Shown piece by piece: positions 27,640 through 35,712 of a stretch of DNA of 64,000 nucleotides (position 1 is the first letter of the stretch; each line of letters starts with the position of its first letter). Made by a program: the position numbers and the translations under genes. The notes below the pieces were generated by a model. The model made no database searches. It was not told where the DNA came from and worked only from the letters and a program-made list of their open reading frames with translations. This DNA is from Chitinophagaceae bacterium UBA3961. Its GTDB lineage: Bacteria; Bacteroidota; Bacteroidia; Chitinophagales; Chitinophagaceae. The stretch spans positions 53,058-117,057 of the forward strand of contig DGDD01000300.1 of NCBI GenBank assembly GCA_002385265.1. The letters are read 5' to 3'.

Positions 27640-28731
27640 ATGTCAAAATTTTACAGAAAGCTATACGCGGTCCATAAATGGGCCGGCTTGATATCAGGTA
27701 TTTTCATCTTGTTATTTTCGATCACCGGAACCTTATTGGTTTTTGGTGAAGAATTAGATGAGGGACTGAATGAAGAATGGAGAGAAATTCAACAGAAAGG
27801 CGATCATATTTTATCGCTGGATAGTATGTATAAAATTGCATTGGCAAAGTTTCCGGACGCCACAGCCATTTCTTGGGTCAATCCGGAAAGTGCCGATGGA
27901 CATGAAACCTATGAGTTTCGGGCATACACCAATGACGGCAATGTATGGACTTATGATCTGGGAGTGGTTTCGATGAATCCTTATACCGGAGAAGTGTATA
28001 GAGCGGGTAAGTTGAATACGCTTGAGGGTGGACTGATGAATTGGATCTATCAATTTCATTTCAGTTTTCAAATGGGTATTCCGGGAGCGCTTTTTACCGG
28101 ATTGTTTGGAATCAGTTTGGTAATATCAGCACTAACCGGCCTACTCATTTATCGCAAACACCTTCTTCGTGCTCTTTTGTTTCGATTGCCACTTCGTAAA
28201 AGGAATTTTCGAATTCTGAATTCCAATTGGCATCGAACAATTGGTGTATGGTCTTCATTGATTGCCATTGTCATTTTCTTCACCGGTTTTTGGATGAATC
28301 TTTTTGTATATGAAAAAGAGACATGGGAGAAAAACAAACATGCTGTAAAAGGACATGTTGACTATTCGGGCAAATTCGACTCTTTATATAAAGCCGTACT
28401 AAAAGAATACCCCGGATTTGAAGCAATGGCGGTTCGAATGCCTACTCAAAAGGGTAAGCAGGTGATGATTCACGGCGACTTGCCCGGAGATGGTTTCTTC
28501 TTCAAAGGGGAGAATCAATTTGCTTTCGACCCTGTTACAGGTGCCTTGCATCACAAGCACTTATTAGCAGATATGTCGGCTGTCGAAAAGCTCGATGCAT
28601 TGGCATTTCCTTTGCATACTGGTCGTTTTGGTCCTGAGTGGATAAAAGTACTGTACGTTATCTTTGGGCTCTGTCCGGGATTACTTTCCATTACAGGGTT
28701 TATATTGTGGAAACGTAAATATGTAAACTGA
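27640..28731 (+). CDS. PepSY-associated transmembrane protein
   Basis: A 363-residue inner-membrane protein beginning MSKFYRKLYAVHKWAGLISG, the hallmark of PepSY_TM proteins. TM helices are at about residues 12-35, 145-170, 195-220 and near the C-terminus (LYVIFGLCPGLLSITGFILW). Conserved His residues in the first helix (VHKWAG), in NWHRTIGVW and in ALHTGRFG-like positions are typical and may bind haem. Bacteroidota homologues accompany siderophore or haem uptake as ferric reductases; here no TonB receptor is adjacent. It is followed 28 nt later by a YHS-domain lipoprotein. Confidence 0.85.
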   Translation: MSKFYRKLYAVHKWAGLISGIFILLFSITGTLLVFGEELDEGLNEEWREIQQKGDHILSLDSMYKIALAKFPDATAISWVNPESADGHETYEFRAYTNDGNVWTYDLGVVSMNPYTGEVYRAGKLNTLEGGLMNWIYQFHFSFQMGIPGALFTGLFGISLVISALTGLLIYRKHLLRALLFRLPLRKRNFRILNSNWHRTIGVWSSLIAIVIFFTGFWMNLFVYEKETWEKNKHAVKGHVDYSGKFDSLYKAVLKEYPGFEAMAVRMPTQKGKQVMIHGDLPGDGFFFKGENQFAFDPVTGALHHKHLLADMSAVEKLDALAFPLHTGRFGPEWIKVLYVIFGLCPGLLSITGFILWKRKYVN

Positions 28732-28759
28732 TCTGTGTTAATTTATAAAAGCGATTTAT

Positions 28760-29029
28760 ATGAAACGTTTGATTTTTGGTTTGTCACTTGTTCTTTCACT
28801 CGCAGCATGCAGTGAACAAAAACCTGCTTCTGAAAAAGTGAGTACTGAACCTGCCGCCGCTCCTGCTATTGCAGTAAAGTTGGCGAATGAAAAAGATCCT
28901 TCTTGCGGAATGGCCATTAGCCCCGATGCAAAGGATACAGCTCATTATAAAGGGAAAGTGTATGGTTTTTGCTCCGAGTCTTGCAAAAATGAATTTGTTA
29001 AAGACCCGGCCGCCTACGTGAAAGAATAA
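28760..29029 (+). CDS. YHS-domain lipoprotein
   Basis: An 89-residue protein. The N-terminus MKRLIFGLSLVLSLAAC is a lipoprotein signal with lipobox LAAC. After an Ala/Pro/Glu-rich linker, residues 48-88 form a YHS domain: DPSCGMAI, HYKGKVYGFCSESCKNEFVKDPAAYV, with the C...C-x-x-x-C set expected for a metal-binding TRASH/YHS fold. It may bind Cu, Zn or another metal at the periplasmic face. It lies between the PepSY protein and a secreted superoxide dismutase, which suggests metal handling in the envelope (inference). Confidence 0.85.
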   Translation: MKRLIFGLSLVLSLAACSEQKPASEKVSTEPAAAPAIAVKLANEKDPSCGMAISPDAKDTAHYKGKVYGFCSESCKNEFVKDPAAYVKE

Positions 29030-29063
29030 AATATTGGACTAGATTTACTTAAAATTCGAACTC

Positions 29064-29801
29064 ATGAGTCATCAATCATCAAGCAATAGAAGAGATTTTT
29101 TGAAGAATGCTACATTGGCCGGAGCAGCCGTTACCATTTTGCCGTCTTGGGCAAAAGGGTATTCGCCACTCATTGCAGATCCAATTGGATATACGCAACA
29201 GGCATTGCCTTATGCTTATACTGCACTCGAGCCAATTATTGATGCCATGACAATGGAAATCCACTATACCAAACATGCCGCTGCTTATACCAAGAACTTG
29301 ACAGATGCAGTAACGGCAGAGAAGGTAGATGTGAAACAAGTAAGTTTAGAAGGACTACTCTCTAAGATATCCGGCTTTAGTGCTAAAATGCGCAACAATG
29401 CCGGTGGTCATTACAATCATGAACTGTTCTGGAAATCAATGAAAGCCCCCGTTGCTTCTAATGCACCTTCAGGTAAACTAGCAGCAGCAATACAAAAGGA
29501 TTTCAACTCCTTTGATGCTTTCAAAACGCAATTCACAGATGCAGGTAAAAACCGCTTCGGTAGCGGTTGGGCATGGTTGGTACTCACCAACGATAAAAAG
29601 CTGGTAGTAAGTTCTACTCCAAATCAAGACAATCCATTAATGGACGTTGCAGATGTAAAGGGCTATCCTGTTTTAGGATTAGACGTGTGGGAACACGCGT
29701 ATTATTTAAAGTATCAAAATCGTCGCCCCGATTACATCAACGCCTGGTGGAATGTAGTAAACTGGGATTTTGTTGCACAACGTGTGGAAGGACTTCTCTA
29801 A
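29064..29801 (+). CDS. Tat-exported Fe/Mn superoxide dismutase
   Basis: A 245-residue protein. Residues 1-35 carry a twin-arginine signal (SNRRDFLKNATLAGAAVTIL), so the enzyme is exported folded. The mature part is a complete Fe/Mn SOD: metal His in IHYTKHAAAYTKNL, second His in GGHYNHELFW, and Asp and His in LDVWEHAYYLKYQNRRPDYI. It dismutates superoxide in the periplasm or outside the cell. Metal choice (Fe, Mn or both) cannot be fixed by eye. Neighbours with envelope redox or metal roles are the YHS lipoprotein upstream and MsrB nearby. The sodA/sodB symbol is withheld for that reason. Confidence 0.93.
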   Translation: MSHQSSSNRRDFLKNATLAGAAVTILPSWAKGYSPLIADPIGYTQQALPYAYTALEPIIDAMTMEIHYTKHAAAYTKNLTDAVTAEKVDVKQVSLEGLLSKISGFSAKMRNNAGGHYNHELFWKSMKAPVASNAPSGKLAAAIQKDFNSFDAFKTQFTDAGKNRFGSGWAWLVLTNDKKLVVSSTPNQDNPLMDVADVKGYPVLGLDVWEHAYYLKYQNRRPDYINAWWNVVNWDFVAQRVEGLL

Positions 29802-29811
29802 ATTTTTTACT

Positions 29812-30279
29812 ATGAAAAAGACATTCTTCTTTTTAGCAATAATGGCATTTGCCGTTTTATCGTGCAAACCATCCGCAAAGCCCGAAGAACAGAGAACAAA
29901 CGGTTTCTCCGATGTTCCTAAAACAAAACAAGATTCATTGCTTAAAGAAGTAATGGACGGCCACGATGTAGGTATGGCCAAAATGAGTAAGATCACAAAA
30001 CTCTTAAGTGATATTCGTACTCAATTAGATAGCTTGGCAAAAGTTCCCAAAAATAAAGTGGACAATAGCTATTTGCTAGCTTTAACCCAAGCACAAGAAG
30101 AATTGAATTCTGCTGAAAACAGTATGAATATGTGGATGGAAAAGTTCAGTATGGATAGTTTAGAGAATGATATTCCTAAACGCATTCAATATTTGGAAGG
30201 AGAGAAGTCGACCGTAGAAGCGGTTAAGAAGAGAATATTAGAGTCAATCAGTAAAGCCGATTCTTTATTGAAGAAATAA
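29812..30279 (+). CDS. coiled-coil lipoprotein of unknown function
   Basis: A 155-residue protein. ATG 29812 starts a lipoprotein signal (MKKTFFFLAIMAFAVLSCKP, lipobox VLSC); the longer frame from 29770 would overlap the SOD gene and bury the signal. The mature part is entirely helical, with long Glu/Lys/Leu/Ser heptad-like runs, so it is probably a coiled coil. Homologues in Bacteroidota are sometimes labelled viral A-type inclusion protein purely from the coil; that name carries no function. It is 10 nt after the SOD stop, so the two are likely cotranscribed, and a strong terminator follows. Confidence 0.7.
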   Translation: MKKTFFFLAIMAFAVLSCKPSAKPEEQRTNGFSDVPKTKQDSLLKEVMDGHDVGMAKMSKITKLLSDIRTQLDSLAKVPKNKVDNSYLLALTQAQEELNSAENSMNMWMEKFSMDSLENDIPKRIQYLEGEKSTVEAVKKRILESISKADSLLKK

Positions 30280-30285
30280 AAAAGT

Positions 30286-30311
30286 AAAGCCGCTTCATTT
30301 GAAGCGGCTTT
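30286..30311. terminator. bidirectional terminator between the lipoprotein gene and adk
   Basis: An 11-bp perfect stem (AAAGCCGCTTC with GAAGCGGCTTT), a 4-nt loop and A/T tracts on both sides. It serves the + gene ending at 30279 and the - strand adk ending at 30331. Confidence 0.9.
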
Positions 30312-30330
30312 TTTATGGAATCTAAAATTC

Positions 30331-30906
30331 TTACATTCTTTTATCAATTTCGCTGCTCAAAGCTGCGAAGATCTCATCAATGGTTCCTTCGCCTTTTACC
30401 AGTTCAACTTTGTTGTACTGACGGTAATAGTCGGCCACTGCCATTGTTTTCTTTTCGTATTCTTCAATTCTAGAACGAATAACCGCTTCATTGGTATCGT
30501 CACTTCTTCCGGAAGTTTTTCCGCGATTCAACAAACGAACCACGAGTTCTTCTTTACCTACTTGCAAAGCCAGTACAACATTGATTGCGCTGTTTTTGCT
30601 GGCGAGTAATTTGTCGAGTGCTTCAGCTTGAGCGGTGGTGCGAGGAAAACCATCGAACAAAAATCCTTTTGCTTGAGGATTGTTTTCCAAGGCAACATTG
30701 ATCATTTCAATAACTACCTCATCAGGAACCAATTGACCTTTGTCCATCAGACTTTTAGCTGCCAATCCAAGCGGAGTTTGAGCTGCAATCTCACTTCTCA
30801 AAATATCACCGGTGCTTAAATGCTTTAATCCGTAACGAGCAATTAGTTTTTCCGACTGCGTGCCCTTCCCACTTCCCGGAGGGCCAAATAAGATTAAATT
30901 GAACAT
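30331..30906 (-). CDS. adk: adenylate kinase
   Basis: A 191-residue short-type adenylate kinase (ATP + AMP to 2 ADP), without the Zn LID insertion. Motifs: P-loop GPPGSGKGTQ at residues 7-16, AMP-binding HLSTGDILRSE, the signature FLFDGFPRTTAQAE, and LID Arg residues in RLLNRGKTSGRSDD. It is alone on its strand with a TATATTTG box 25 nt upstream, diverging from msrB. Confidence 0.96.
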   Translation of the reverse strand: MFNLILFGPPGSGKGTQSEKLIARYGLKHLSTGDILRSEIAAQTPLGLAAKSLMDKGQLVPDEVVIEMINVALENNPQAKGFLFDGFPRTTAQAEALDKLLASKNSAINVVLALQVGKEELVVRLLNRGKTSGRSDDTNEAVIRSRIEEYEKKTMAVADYYRQYNKVELVKGEGTIDEIFAALSSEIDKRM

Positions 30907-30931
30907 TTGCTTGCTTATCTTAGTGTATGGA

Positions 30932-30939
30932 CAAATATA
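30932..30939 (-). promoter_or_regulatory. adk -7 promoter box
   Basis: TATATTTG on the minus strand fits TAnnTTTG, 25 nt before the adk ATG. A TTTG lies only 11 nt further upstream, so the -33 element is uncertain. Confidence 0.5.
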
Positions 30940-31014
30940 AAGGATAGAACCAAATAAATTGCCATTAAATTTGGTCTCTCTTGGCCCTCAAACAATATGT
31001 TAAGATTGCCTGTA

Positions 31015-31060
31015 TGTCGGTTTTCCGACAATCCCAACGAACCCTTACTTCGTAAATTTG
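31015..31060 (+). promoter_or_regulatory. msrB promoter with overlapping palindrome
   Basis: A perfect hairpin TGTCGG-TTTT-CCGACA (31015-31030) lies directly upstream of TAAATTTG (31053-31060), covering the place where a -33 element would be. This position is typical of an operator, possibly redox-responsive (inference). With a transcript start a few nt after 31060, ATG 31063 is too close and ATG 31081 becomes the likely start. Confidence 0.5.
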
Positions 31061-31080
31061 TTATGAATAAGAACACACGT

Positions 31081-31665
31081 ATGAAAAGACAGATTTCAAT
31101 ACTGCTAATGGCTTTATTATCATTGGGTTTGCAGCATTGCACACAAGCCCAACAGCCCGTAGCAAAAACGACAAAAGCAACTATGGACACAAAAAAAGAT
31201 AGTTCTGTTTATTCCAGAACAGACACTAGTAAAGTAAACCTCACCGAGGAACAATGGAAGAAAATTCTACCTTCTGATGTGTACTATATCGCACGTCAAA
31301 AAGGGACTGAAAGACCTTGGACCAGTAAGTTTGAAAAATTCGATGAAGTAGGCACCTATTACTGCGCAGCTTGTGGTAATGCCCTTTTCAAGAGCAATAC
31401 AAAGTTCGACAGCGGTTGCGGATGGCCGAGCTTCTATGAACCTATTACAAAGGGAAGCATCGTGTACCAACCCGATAATTCTCATGGTATGTCGAGAACA
31501 GAAACCTTGTGCGGTCGTTGTGGCGCGCATTTAGGACACGTTTTTGAAGACGGTCCACCTCCAACCGGATTGCGCTACTGTATTAACGGTGTAGTGCTCG
31601 ATTTTGAGAAAGCGAAAGAAGCCGAGAAAAAATACAATGAATCAAAGCCAAAGTCTGGCGAATAA
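31081..31665 (+). CDS. msrB: exported peptide-methionine (R)-S-oxide reductase MsrB
   Basis: A 194-residue enzyme. The N-terminus MKRQISILLMALLSLGLQHC is an export signal with a weak lipobox (LQHC), so it may be lipid-anchored. The MsrB domain covers about residues 50-185: zinc CxxC pairs YYCAACG and LCGRCG, substrate residues GCGWPSFY, and the catalytic Cys in LRYCINGVVL. It repairs methionine-R-sulfoxide in envelope proteins. ATG 31081 is preferred over 31063 and 30997 because of promoter placement. Its location near an exported SOD supports an extracytoplasmic oxidative-damage role. Confidence 0.92.
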   Translation: MKRQISILLMALLSLGLQHCTQAQQPVAKTTKATMDTKKDSSVYSRTDTSKVNLTEEQWKKILPSDVYYIARQKGTERPWTSKFEKFDEVGTYYCAACGNALFKSNTKFDSGCGWPSFYEPITKGSIVYQPDNSHGMSRTETLCGRCGAHLGHVFEDGPPPTGLRYCINGVVLDFEKAKEAEKKYNESKPKSGE

Positions 31666-31709
31666 GCTATAAGGTGAAAAACCAGTGTTGCCCGAAAATC
31701 AGGAAGCCC

Positions 31710-32624
31710 CTATTCCTTTTTTTCGGGCATCTTGTTTTTAAAAAGGGAGAGAATGACTCCGCTTAGTATTACTAATAGAATTCCGATAGAAGCGATCCAT
31801 CCTGGATTGGGATCGCCTAACACAATTCCCACCATCAACCCAAATACAATATTGCTGTATCCGATGGCTGCTACAATACCTGCTTTATCGTTGGAGTAGG
31901 CCAGCGTCACAAAGTATTGACCCAAGAGGGCGCTGATCCCCATGCCTGCCAAATACCAAAGACTGTCCGAGCTGATTGTTGGAAACTCCGGAAAGAAAAA
32001 ATGATCCGTGGCAACCCATCCGGTGGCTCCTATACACATCCCTAACAAAGGAAGTACGATGCCACTCACTAAAAAGGACAGTACTATGATTCGGGTATCG
32101 TAGTATTTATTCAGCGACCCGATTGACAAATAGGCCATGGCAGAAAACAATCCATGAAGTAATCCAATAGCATGGTATTGCCAATTGAAATCGATATCGG
32201 GTCGATAGATCAACAAAACCCCGATAAATCCCAACACAATACAAACCCAACTAATGCTATTCAATTTTTCTTTCAAGAACCAACCTCCAATCAATGCGAT
32301 GTAGAAAGTATTGATAGAGTTGTACGTCATTGCTGCCCCAATGGTTAGATGTAAAATATTGAAAAGCAGTGTGTAAAGGGCAAAACTGCCCATGATGCCG
32401 CGGAACAGTAGCAAGCCAAATCGACCGCCACTTTGTTTTACAGGTTTTATGAGAAAGGAGGGTAGAAGGGCTAGCAATCCAACCATGTTTCTGAAAAAAA
32501 CCAATTGAGCGGCATCATAATGAGGTTTGAGAACCTTTGCAAACCCGCTCATAACAGCAAAGGCAGCAGCGGCTAACAGCATGAAATAGATGCCTTTATA
32601 AGAAGTTCGGGGGTTTTGGTTCAT
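31710..32624 (-). CDS. DMT-superfamily EamA-type transporter
   Basis: A 304-residue protein with ten hydrophobic helices in two EamA repeats (about 10-140 and 155-295). ATG 32624 gives MNQNPRTSYKGIYFMLLAAAAF; the longer frame extends into the divergent rlmD promoter. Typical features: FAKVLKPHYDAAQLVFFRN in repeat 1, MTYNSINTFYIALIGGWFLKEKL, and the repeat 2 end LVILSGVILSLFKNK. Substrates range from amino acids to nucleotide sugars; none can be assigned. It diverges from rlmD. Confidence 0.85.
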   Translation of the reverse strand: MNQNPRTSYKGIYFMLLAAAAFAVMSGFAKVLKPHYDAAQLVFFRNMVGLLALLPSFLIKPVKQSGGRFGLLLFRGIMGSFALYTLLFNILHLTIGAAMTYNSINTFYIALIGGWFLKEKLNSISWVCIVLGFIGVLLIYRPDIDFNWQYHAIGLLHGLFSAMAYLSIGSLNKYYDTRIIVLSFLVSGIVLPLLGMCIGATGWVATDHFFFPEFPTISSDSLWYLAGMGISALLGQYFVTLAYSNDKAGIVAAIGYSNIVFGLMVGIVLGDPNPGWIASIGILLVILSGVILSLFKNKMPEKKE

Positions 32625-32669
32625 GAAGAACAAAGGTAGTATACCTGCCTCAAGTACAAGCGGATGGGT

Positions 32670-32677
32670 TATATTTG
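32670..32677 (+). promoter_or_regulatory. rlmD -7 promoter box
   Basis: TATATTTG ends only 4 nt before the GTG start at 32682. The predicted transcript start would fall at or next to the start codon, giving a near-leaderless mRNA, and rules out ATG 32664 as a start. Confidence 0.55.
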
Positions 32678-32681
32678 TAGC

Positions 32682-34091
32682 GTGAAAAGAAAAAAGAAAA
32701 ATGTGGTGCTTCCCGCCATTCGAGTGGAAGATCACGCCGGCGAAGGACGTTGTTTGGCCAGAGTGGACGGTAAGGTGATTTTTATAGAAGACGCCGTTCC
32801 CGGAGACCTAGTAGATGTTCGCATCTCTAAGAGCAAGAAAGATTGGGCCGAAGGCAAAGCCATACATTTCCATGAAATGTCGAAAGATCGTGTGCAGCCT
32901 TTCTGTACACATTTTGGTGTTTGTGGTGGTTGCCAGTGGCAAATGCTTCCTTACAACAAACAACTTGAATACAAGCAAAAGCAAGTATTCGATGTGTTGC
33001 ACCGAATTGGAAGAGTACCACTCCCCGAAATAATGCCCATTGTAGGGGCCGATAACGATCGTTACTACAGAAATAAAATTGAATACACTTTTGGCAACAA
33101 ACGATACCTCTCCGCTGCAGAGTTGAATGATCCCAATGTATCGTCTTATTCCGATGTGGGTGGATTCCATGTGAGAGGGTTCTTCGATAAGGTTGTAGAC
33201 ATTGATACTTGTCATTTACAAGCAGAACCTACCAATGAAATTCGCAAAGCAGTGAAGAAATGGGCGATCGACCATCAGTGGCCTTTTTACGATATCCGCA
33301 TGCACACCGGGTTTTTAAGAACCATGCAAGTGCGTTTGTGTAGATCGGGCGAGTTAATGGTGAATGTAGTAGTGGCCGAGAATAAACCGGATCAGCTTAA
33401 ACCTTTATTGGATCACTTAGTAGCGAACTTTCCTCAAATCACTACTTTGTTGTATACCATCAATACCAAGGCGAATGACAGTTTATATGATTTAGAACCG
33501 ATTGTGTACCACGGGAAGGGGTATGCGATGGAGACGCTGGAAGATTTTCGATTCAAAATCGGTCCTAAATCGTTCTTTCAAACCAATACCGCTCAGGCTG
33601 AAAAACTGTATCAAGTAACCCGTGATTTTGCCGAATTGTCAGGAACGGAAACGGTATATGATTTGTACTGTGGAACAGGAAGTATTGGCATTTTTGTGAG
33701 TAAGGGAGCTGCCAAAATCATTGGAGTAGAAACCATTAAAGAGGCTATCGACGATGCAAAGGAAAATGCTGCTTTGAACGAACTAACGAATACGAGCTTT
33801 TATGCCGGTGATGTAATTGACATATGTGACGATGCTTTCTTCGCTCTGGAAGGAAAACCGGATGTGATCATTACAGACCCTCCAAGAGCAGGAATGCATG
33901 AGAAATTGGTGCAAAAGCTATTAGACATGGAAGCTCCGCGCATTGTATACGTAAGTTGCAATGTGGCCACACAAGCTCGTGACTTAAATTTATTGGGAGC
34001 AAAATATGAGGTCACCAAAATTCAACCGGTTGATATGTTTCCACATACCCTTCATATTGAGAATGTGGCGCAACTGATTCTTAGAAAATAG
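32682..34091 (+). CDS. rlmD: 23S rRNA (uracil(1939)-C(5))-methyltransferase
   Basis: A 469-residue TrmA/RlmD-family enzyme. An N-terminal TRAM domain lies at about 10-65. Fe-S cysteines are in FCTHFGVCGGCQWQ. A C-terminal SAM-dependent methyltransferase has DLYCGTGSIGIF for SAM, DPPRAGMH, and the nucleophilic Cys in YVSCNVATQARDL. GTG 32682 (VKRKKKNVVLP) is taken as the start because the -7 box ends at 32677. It methylates uracil in 23S rRNA; the exact position (1939 or 747) is assigned from general family practice. A rhomboid gene follows after 12 nt. Confidence 0.88.
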   Translation: MKRKKKNVVLPAIRVEDHAGEGRCLARVDGKVIFIEDAVPGDLVDVRISKSKKDWAEGKAIHFHEMSKDRVQPFCTHFGVCGGCQWQMLPYNKQLEYKQKQVFDVLHRIGRVPLPEIMPIVGADNDRYYRNKIEYTFGNKRYLSAAELNDPNVSSYSDVGGFHVRGFFDKVVDIDTCHLQAEPTNEIRKAVKKWAIDHQWPFYDIRMHTGFLRTMQVRLCRSGELMVNVVVAENKPDQLKPLLDHLVANFPQITTLLYTINTKANDSLYDLEPIVYHGKGYAMETLEDFRFKIGPKSFFQTNTAQAEKLYQVTRDFAELSGTETVYDLYCGTGSIGIFVSKGAAKIIGVETIKEAIDDAKENAALNELTNTSFYAGDVIDICDDAFFALEGKPDVIITDPPRAGMHEKLVQKLLDMEAPRIVYVSCNVATQARDLNLLGAKYEVTKIQPVDMFPHTLHIENVAQLILRK

Positions 34092-34103
34092 AAAAGATCA
34101 CCT

Positions 34104-34739
34104 ATGTATTACAGACCCGGAAATAGAATGACGCCAGTTGTAAAAGGCCTAATCATTGCGAATGTCATTGTTTGGATTCTTCAAATCTATTTCGCTAAGA
34201 TTGGATTCAACCTGGAAGAATATGGCGCATTATGGACCTTCCAAACCGGCAATTTCAAGGTTTGGCAACTTGTAACCCATATGTTCATGCATGATACAGG
34301 TAACCCTGAGATGGGGAATATAGATATCATGCACATCTTGTTCAATATGATTGCTTTGTTCATTTTTGGACATCATTTGGAAGATCGGTGGGGATCCAAG
34401 CGATTTCTGGAGTTTTATATGATCTGTGGTCTTGGTGCTGCTGCGGCAGAACTGATAATTGGCCAAGCCTATGCCGTTGTGGGAGCATCGGGCGCTATTA
34501 TGGGATTGATGGCCGCATTTGCTTATTTATTTCCAAATACTGAGATGTTTATTGGGTTTATTCCTTTCCCAATAAAAATGAAATACATAGCAATAGGCAC
34601 TATTTTGATTGATTTGTTTGGTGGATTGGATTCTAGTAATAACGACCATATCGCGCACTGGGCGCACTTGGGTGGTGCGCTTGTAGGTCTGGTATTGGTA
34701 ATTTATTCCAATAGAACTAACCGTAAAACCTTTTATTAA
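34104..34739 (+). CDS. rhomboid-family intramembrane serine protease (short)
   Basis: A 211-residue inner-membrane protease with about six TM helices. Catalytic Ser is in GASGAIMGL (about residue 134) and catalytic His in AHWAHLGGALVG (about 194); the L1 segment has HMFMH and the N-terminal loop NIDIMHILFNM has the usual Asn. It cleaves substrates inside membranes; the target is unknown. It follows rlmD by 12 nt and precedes a second rhomboid by 46 nt, a tandem arrangement frequent in Bacteroidota. Confidence 0.9.
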   Translation: MYYRPGNRMTPVVKGLIIANVIVWILQIYFAKIGFNLEEYGALWTFQTGNFKVWQLVTHMFMHDTGNPEMGNIDIMHILFNMIALFIFGHHLEDRWGSKRFLEFYMICGLGAAAAELIIGQAYAVVGASGAIMGLMAAFAYLFPNTEMFIGFIPFPIKMKYIAIGTILIDLFGGLDSSNNDHIAHWAHLGGALVGLVLVIYSNRTNRKTFY

Positions 34740-34785
34740 TCAACCTGTTTGAGTTTTAGTTGTTAATTCAATAAATAAAGATCTT

Positions 34786-35709
34786 ATGCGTGAACGAAGT
34801 TCAAAACCTTTGTTTGGAGAGTCCGGAAATTCCTTGATTTTATTGATTGCCATTCTGGCCATCGTGTTCTGCCTGTTCAAATTCTTACAGCTGGTGTATA
34901 CTGTAGACAAAGAAAATACAGACGCGGCCATCCAGCATTACCGCTTAACGGTATTCAATAAAATGATTCTACCAGCCCGATTGGAAGCCTTCTTATCCCA
35001 AGTTTGGTCCTTCTTTACTTATATGTTCTTTGAATTCGATGTGTTTAGCCTTATCAGTAATTTGATTTGGTTGTGGGTATTTGGATTCATTCTTCAAGAC
35101 TTGTCGGGAAATCGTTCCATCTTCCCCATTTTTATATACAGCAGTTTAGTAGGCGCCGCCATTTTCTTGATTACAATGAACCTGGTACCCGCTTTCAAAC
35201 CCTATTCCGGCGGATCCTATTTGCTCGGTGCTTCTACCGGTGTTATGGGAATTGCAGTTGCTACAACTGTACTGGCGCCTAATTATAGATTGTTTCCTAT
35301 GATCTTAGGAGGAATCCCGCTTTGGGTGATCACCGTTATTTTTGTGTTGATTGACTTTGCGCGCGTAGCCGATCAAATAATGCAAGGCACCCATATTTCT
35401 CAGTTGGCCGCCGCAGCTTTTGGTTTCATCTATATGAATCAATGGAAAAAAGGCAACGACTGGGGAAATGGAATGAACCGATTTTTCAATTGGTTCGGAA
35501 ATTTATTTACTCCTCCTAAACCCGCTAAGGAAACCTTTCGCGGGGCATATTTCTATGATACTGAAAAAACCCCTTTTAAAAAAGTGCCTAATTTAACACA
35601 GCAAAGAATTGATGCCATTCTAGATAAGATTGGTAAAGAAGGATACAACAGACTATCAGATGAAGAGAAAGAGATATTAAAAAGAGCTGCCAACGACGAT
35701 TCACTTTAA
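34786..35709 (+). CDS. rhomboid-family intramembrane protease (long, with cytoplasmic tail)
   Basis: A 307-residue second rhomboid. The catalytic Ser is in LLGASTGVMGIAV (about residue 149) and the His in GTHISQLAAAAFGF (about 206). Conservation is looser than in the first copy: the L1 loop lacks an obvious HMFMH segment. After the last TM, a ~90-residue soluble tail ends in a helical segment with an HTH-like DKIGKEGYNRLSDEEKEILK. Such tails recur in bacteroidotal rhomboids and may be regulatory (inference). The EEP gene starts 3 nt after its stop, so the three are an operon. Confidence 0.85.
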   Translation: MRERSSKPLFGESGNSLILLIAILAIVFCLFKFLQLVYTVDKENTDAAIQHYRLTVFNKMILPARLEAFLSQVWSFFTYMFFEFDVFSLISNLIWLWVFGFILQDLSGNRSIFPIFIYSSLVGAAIFLITMNLVPAFKPYSGGSYLLGASTGVMGIAVATTVLAPNYRLFPMILGGIPLWVITVIFVLIDFARVADQIMQGTHISQLAAAAFGFIYMNQWKKGNDWGNGMNRFFNWFGNLFTPPKPAKETFRGAYFYDTEKTPFKKVPNLTQQRIDAILDKIGKEGYNRLSDEEKEILKRAANDDSL

Positions 35710-35712
35710 ACT

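Noticed and set aside
30997-31080. Upstream starts 30997 and 31063 for MsrB
   Set aside because: The -7 box at 31053-31060 leaves no room for translation from them, and the signal peptide begins at 31081.
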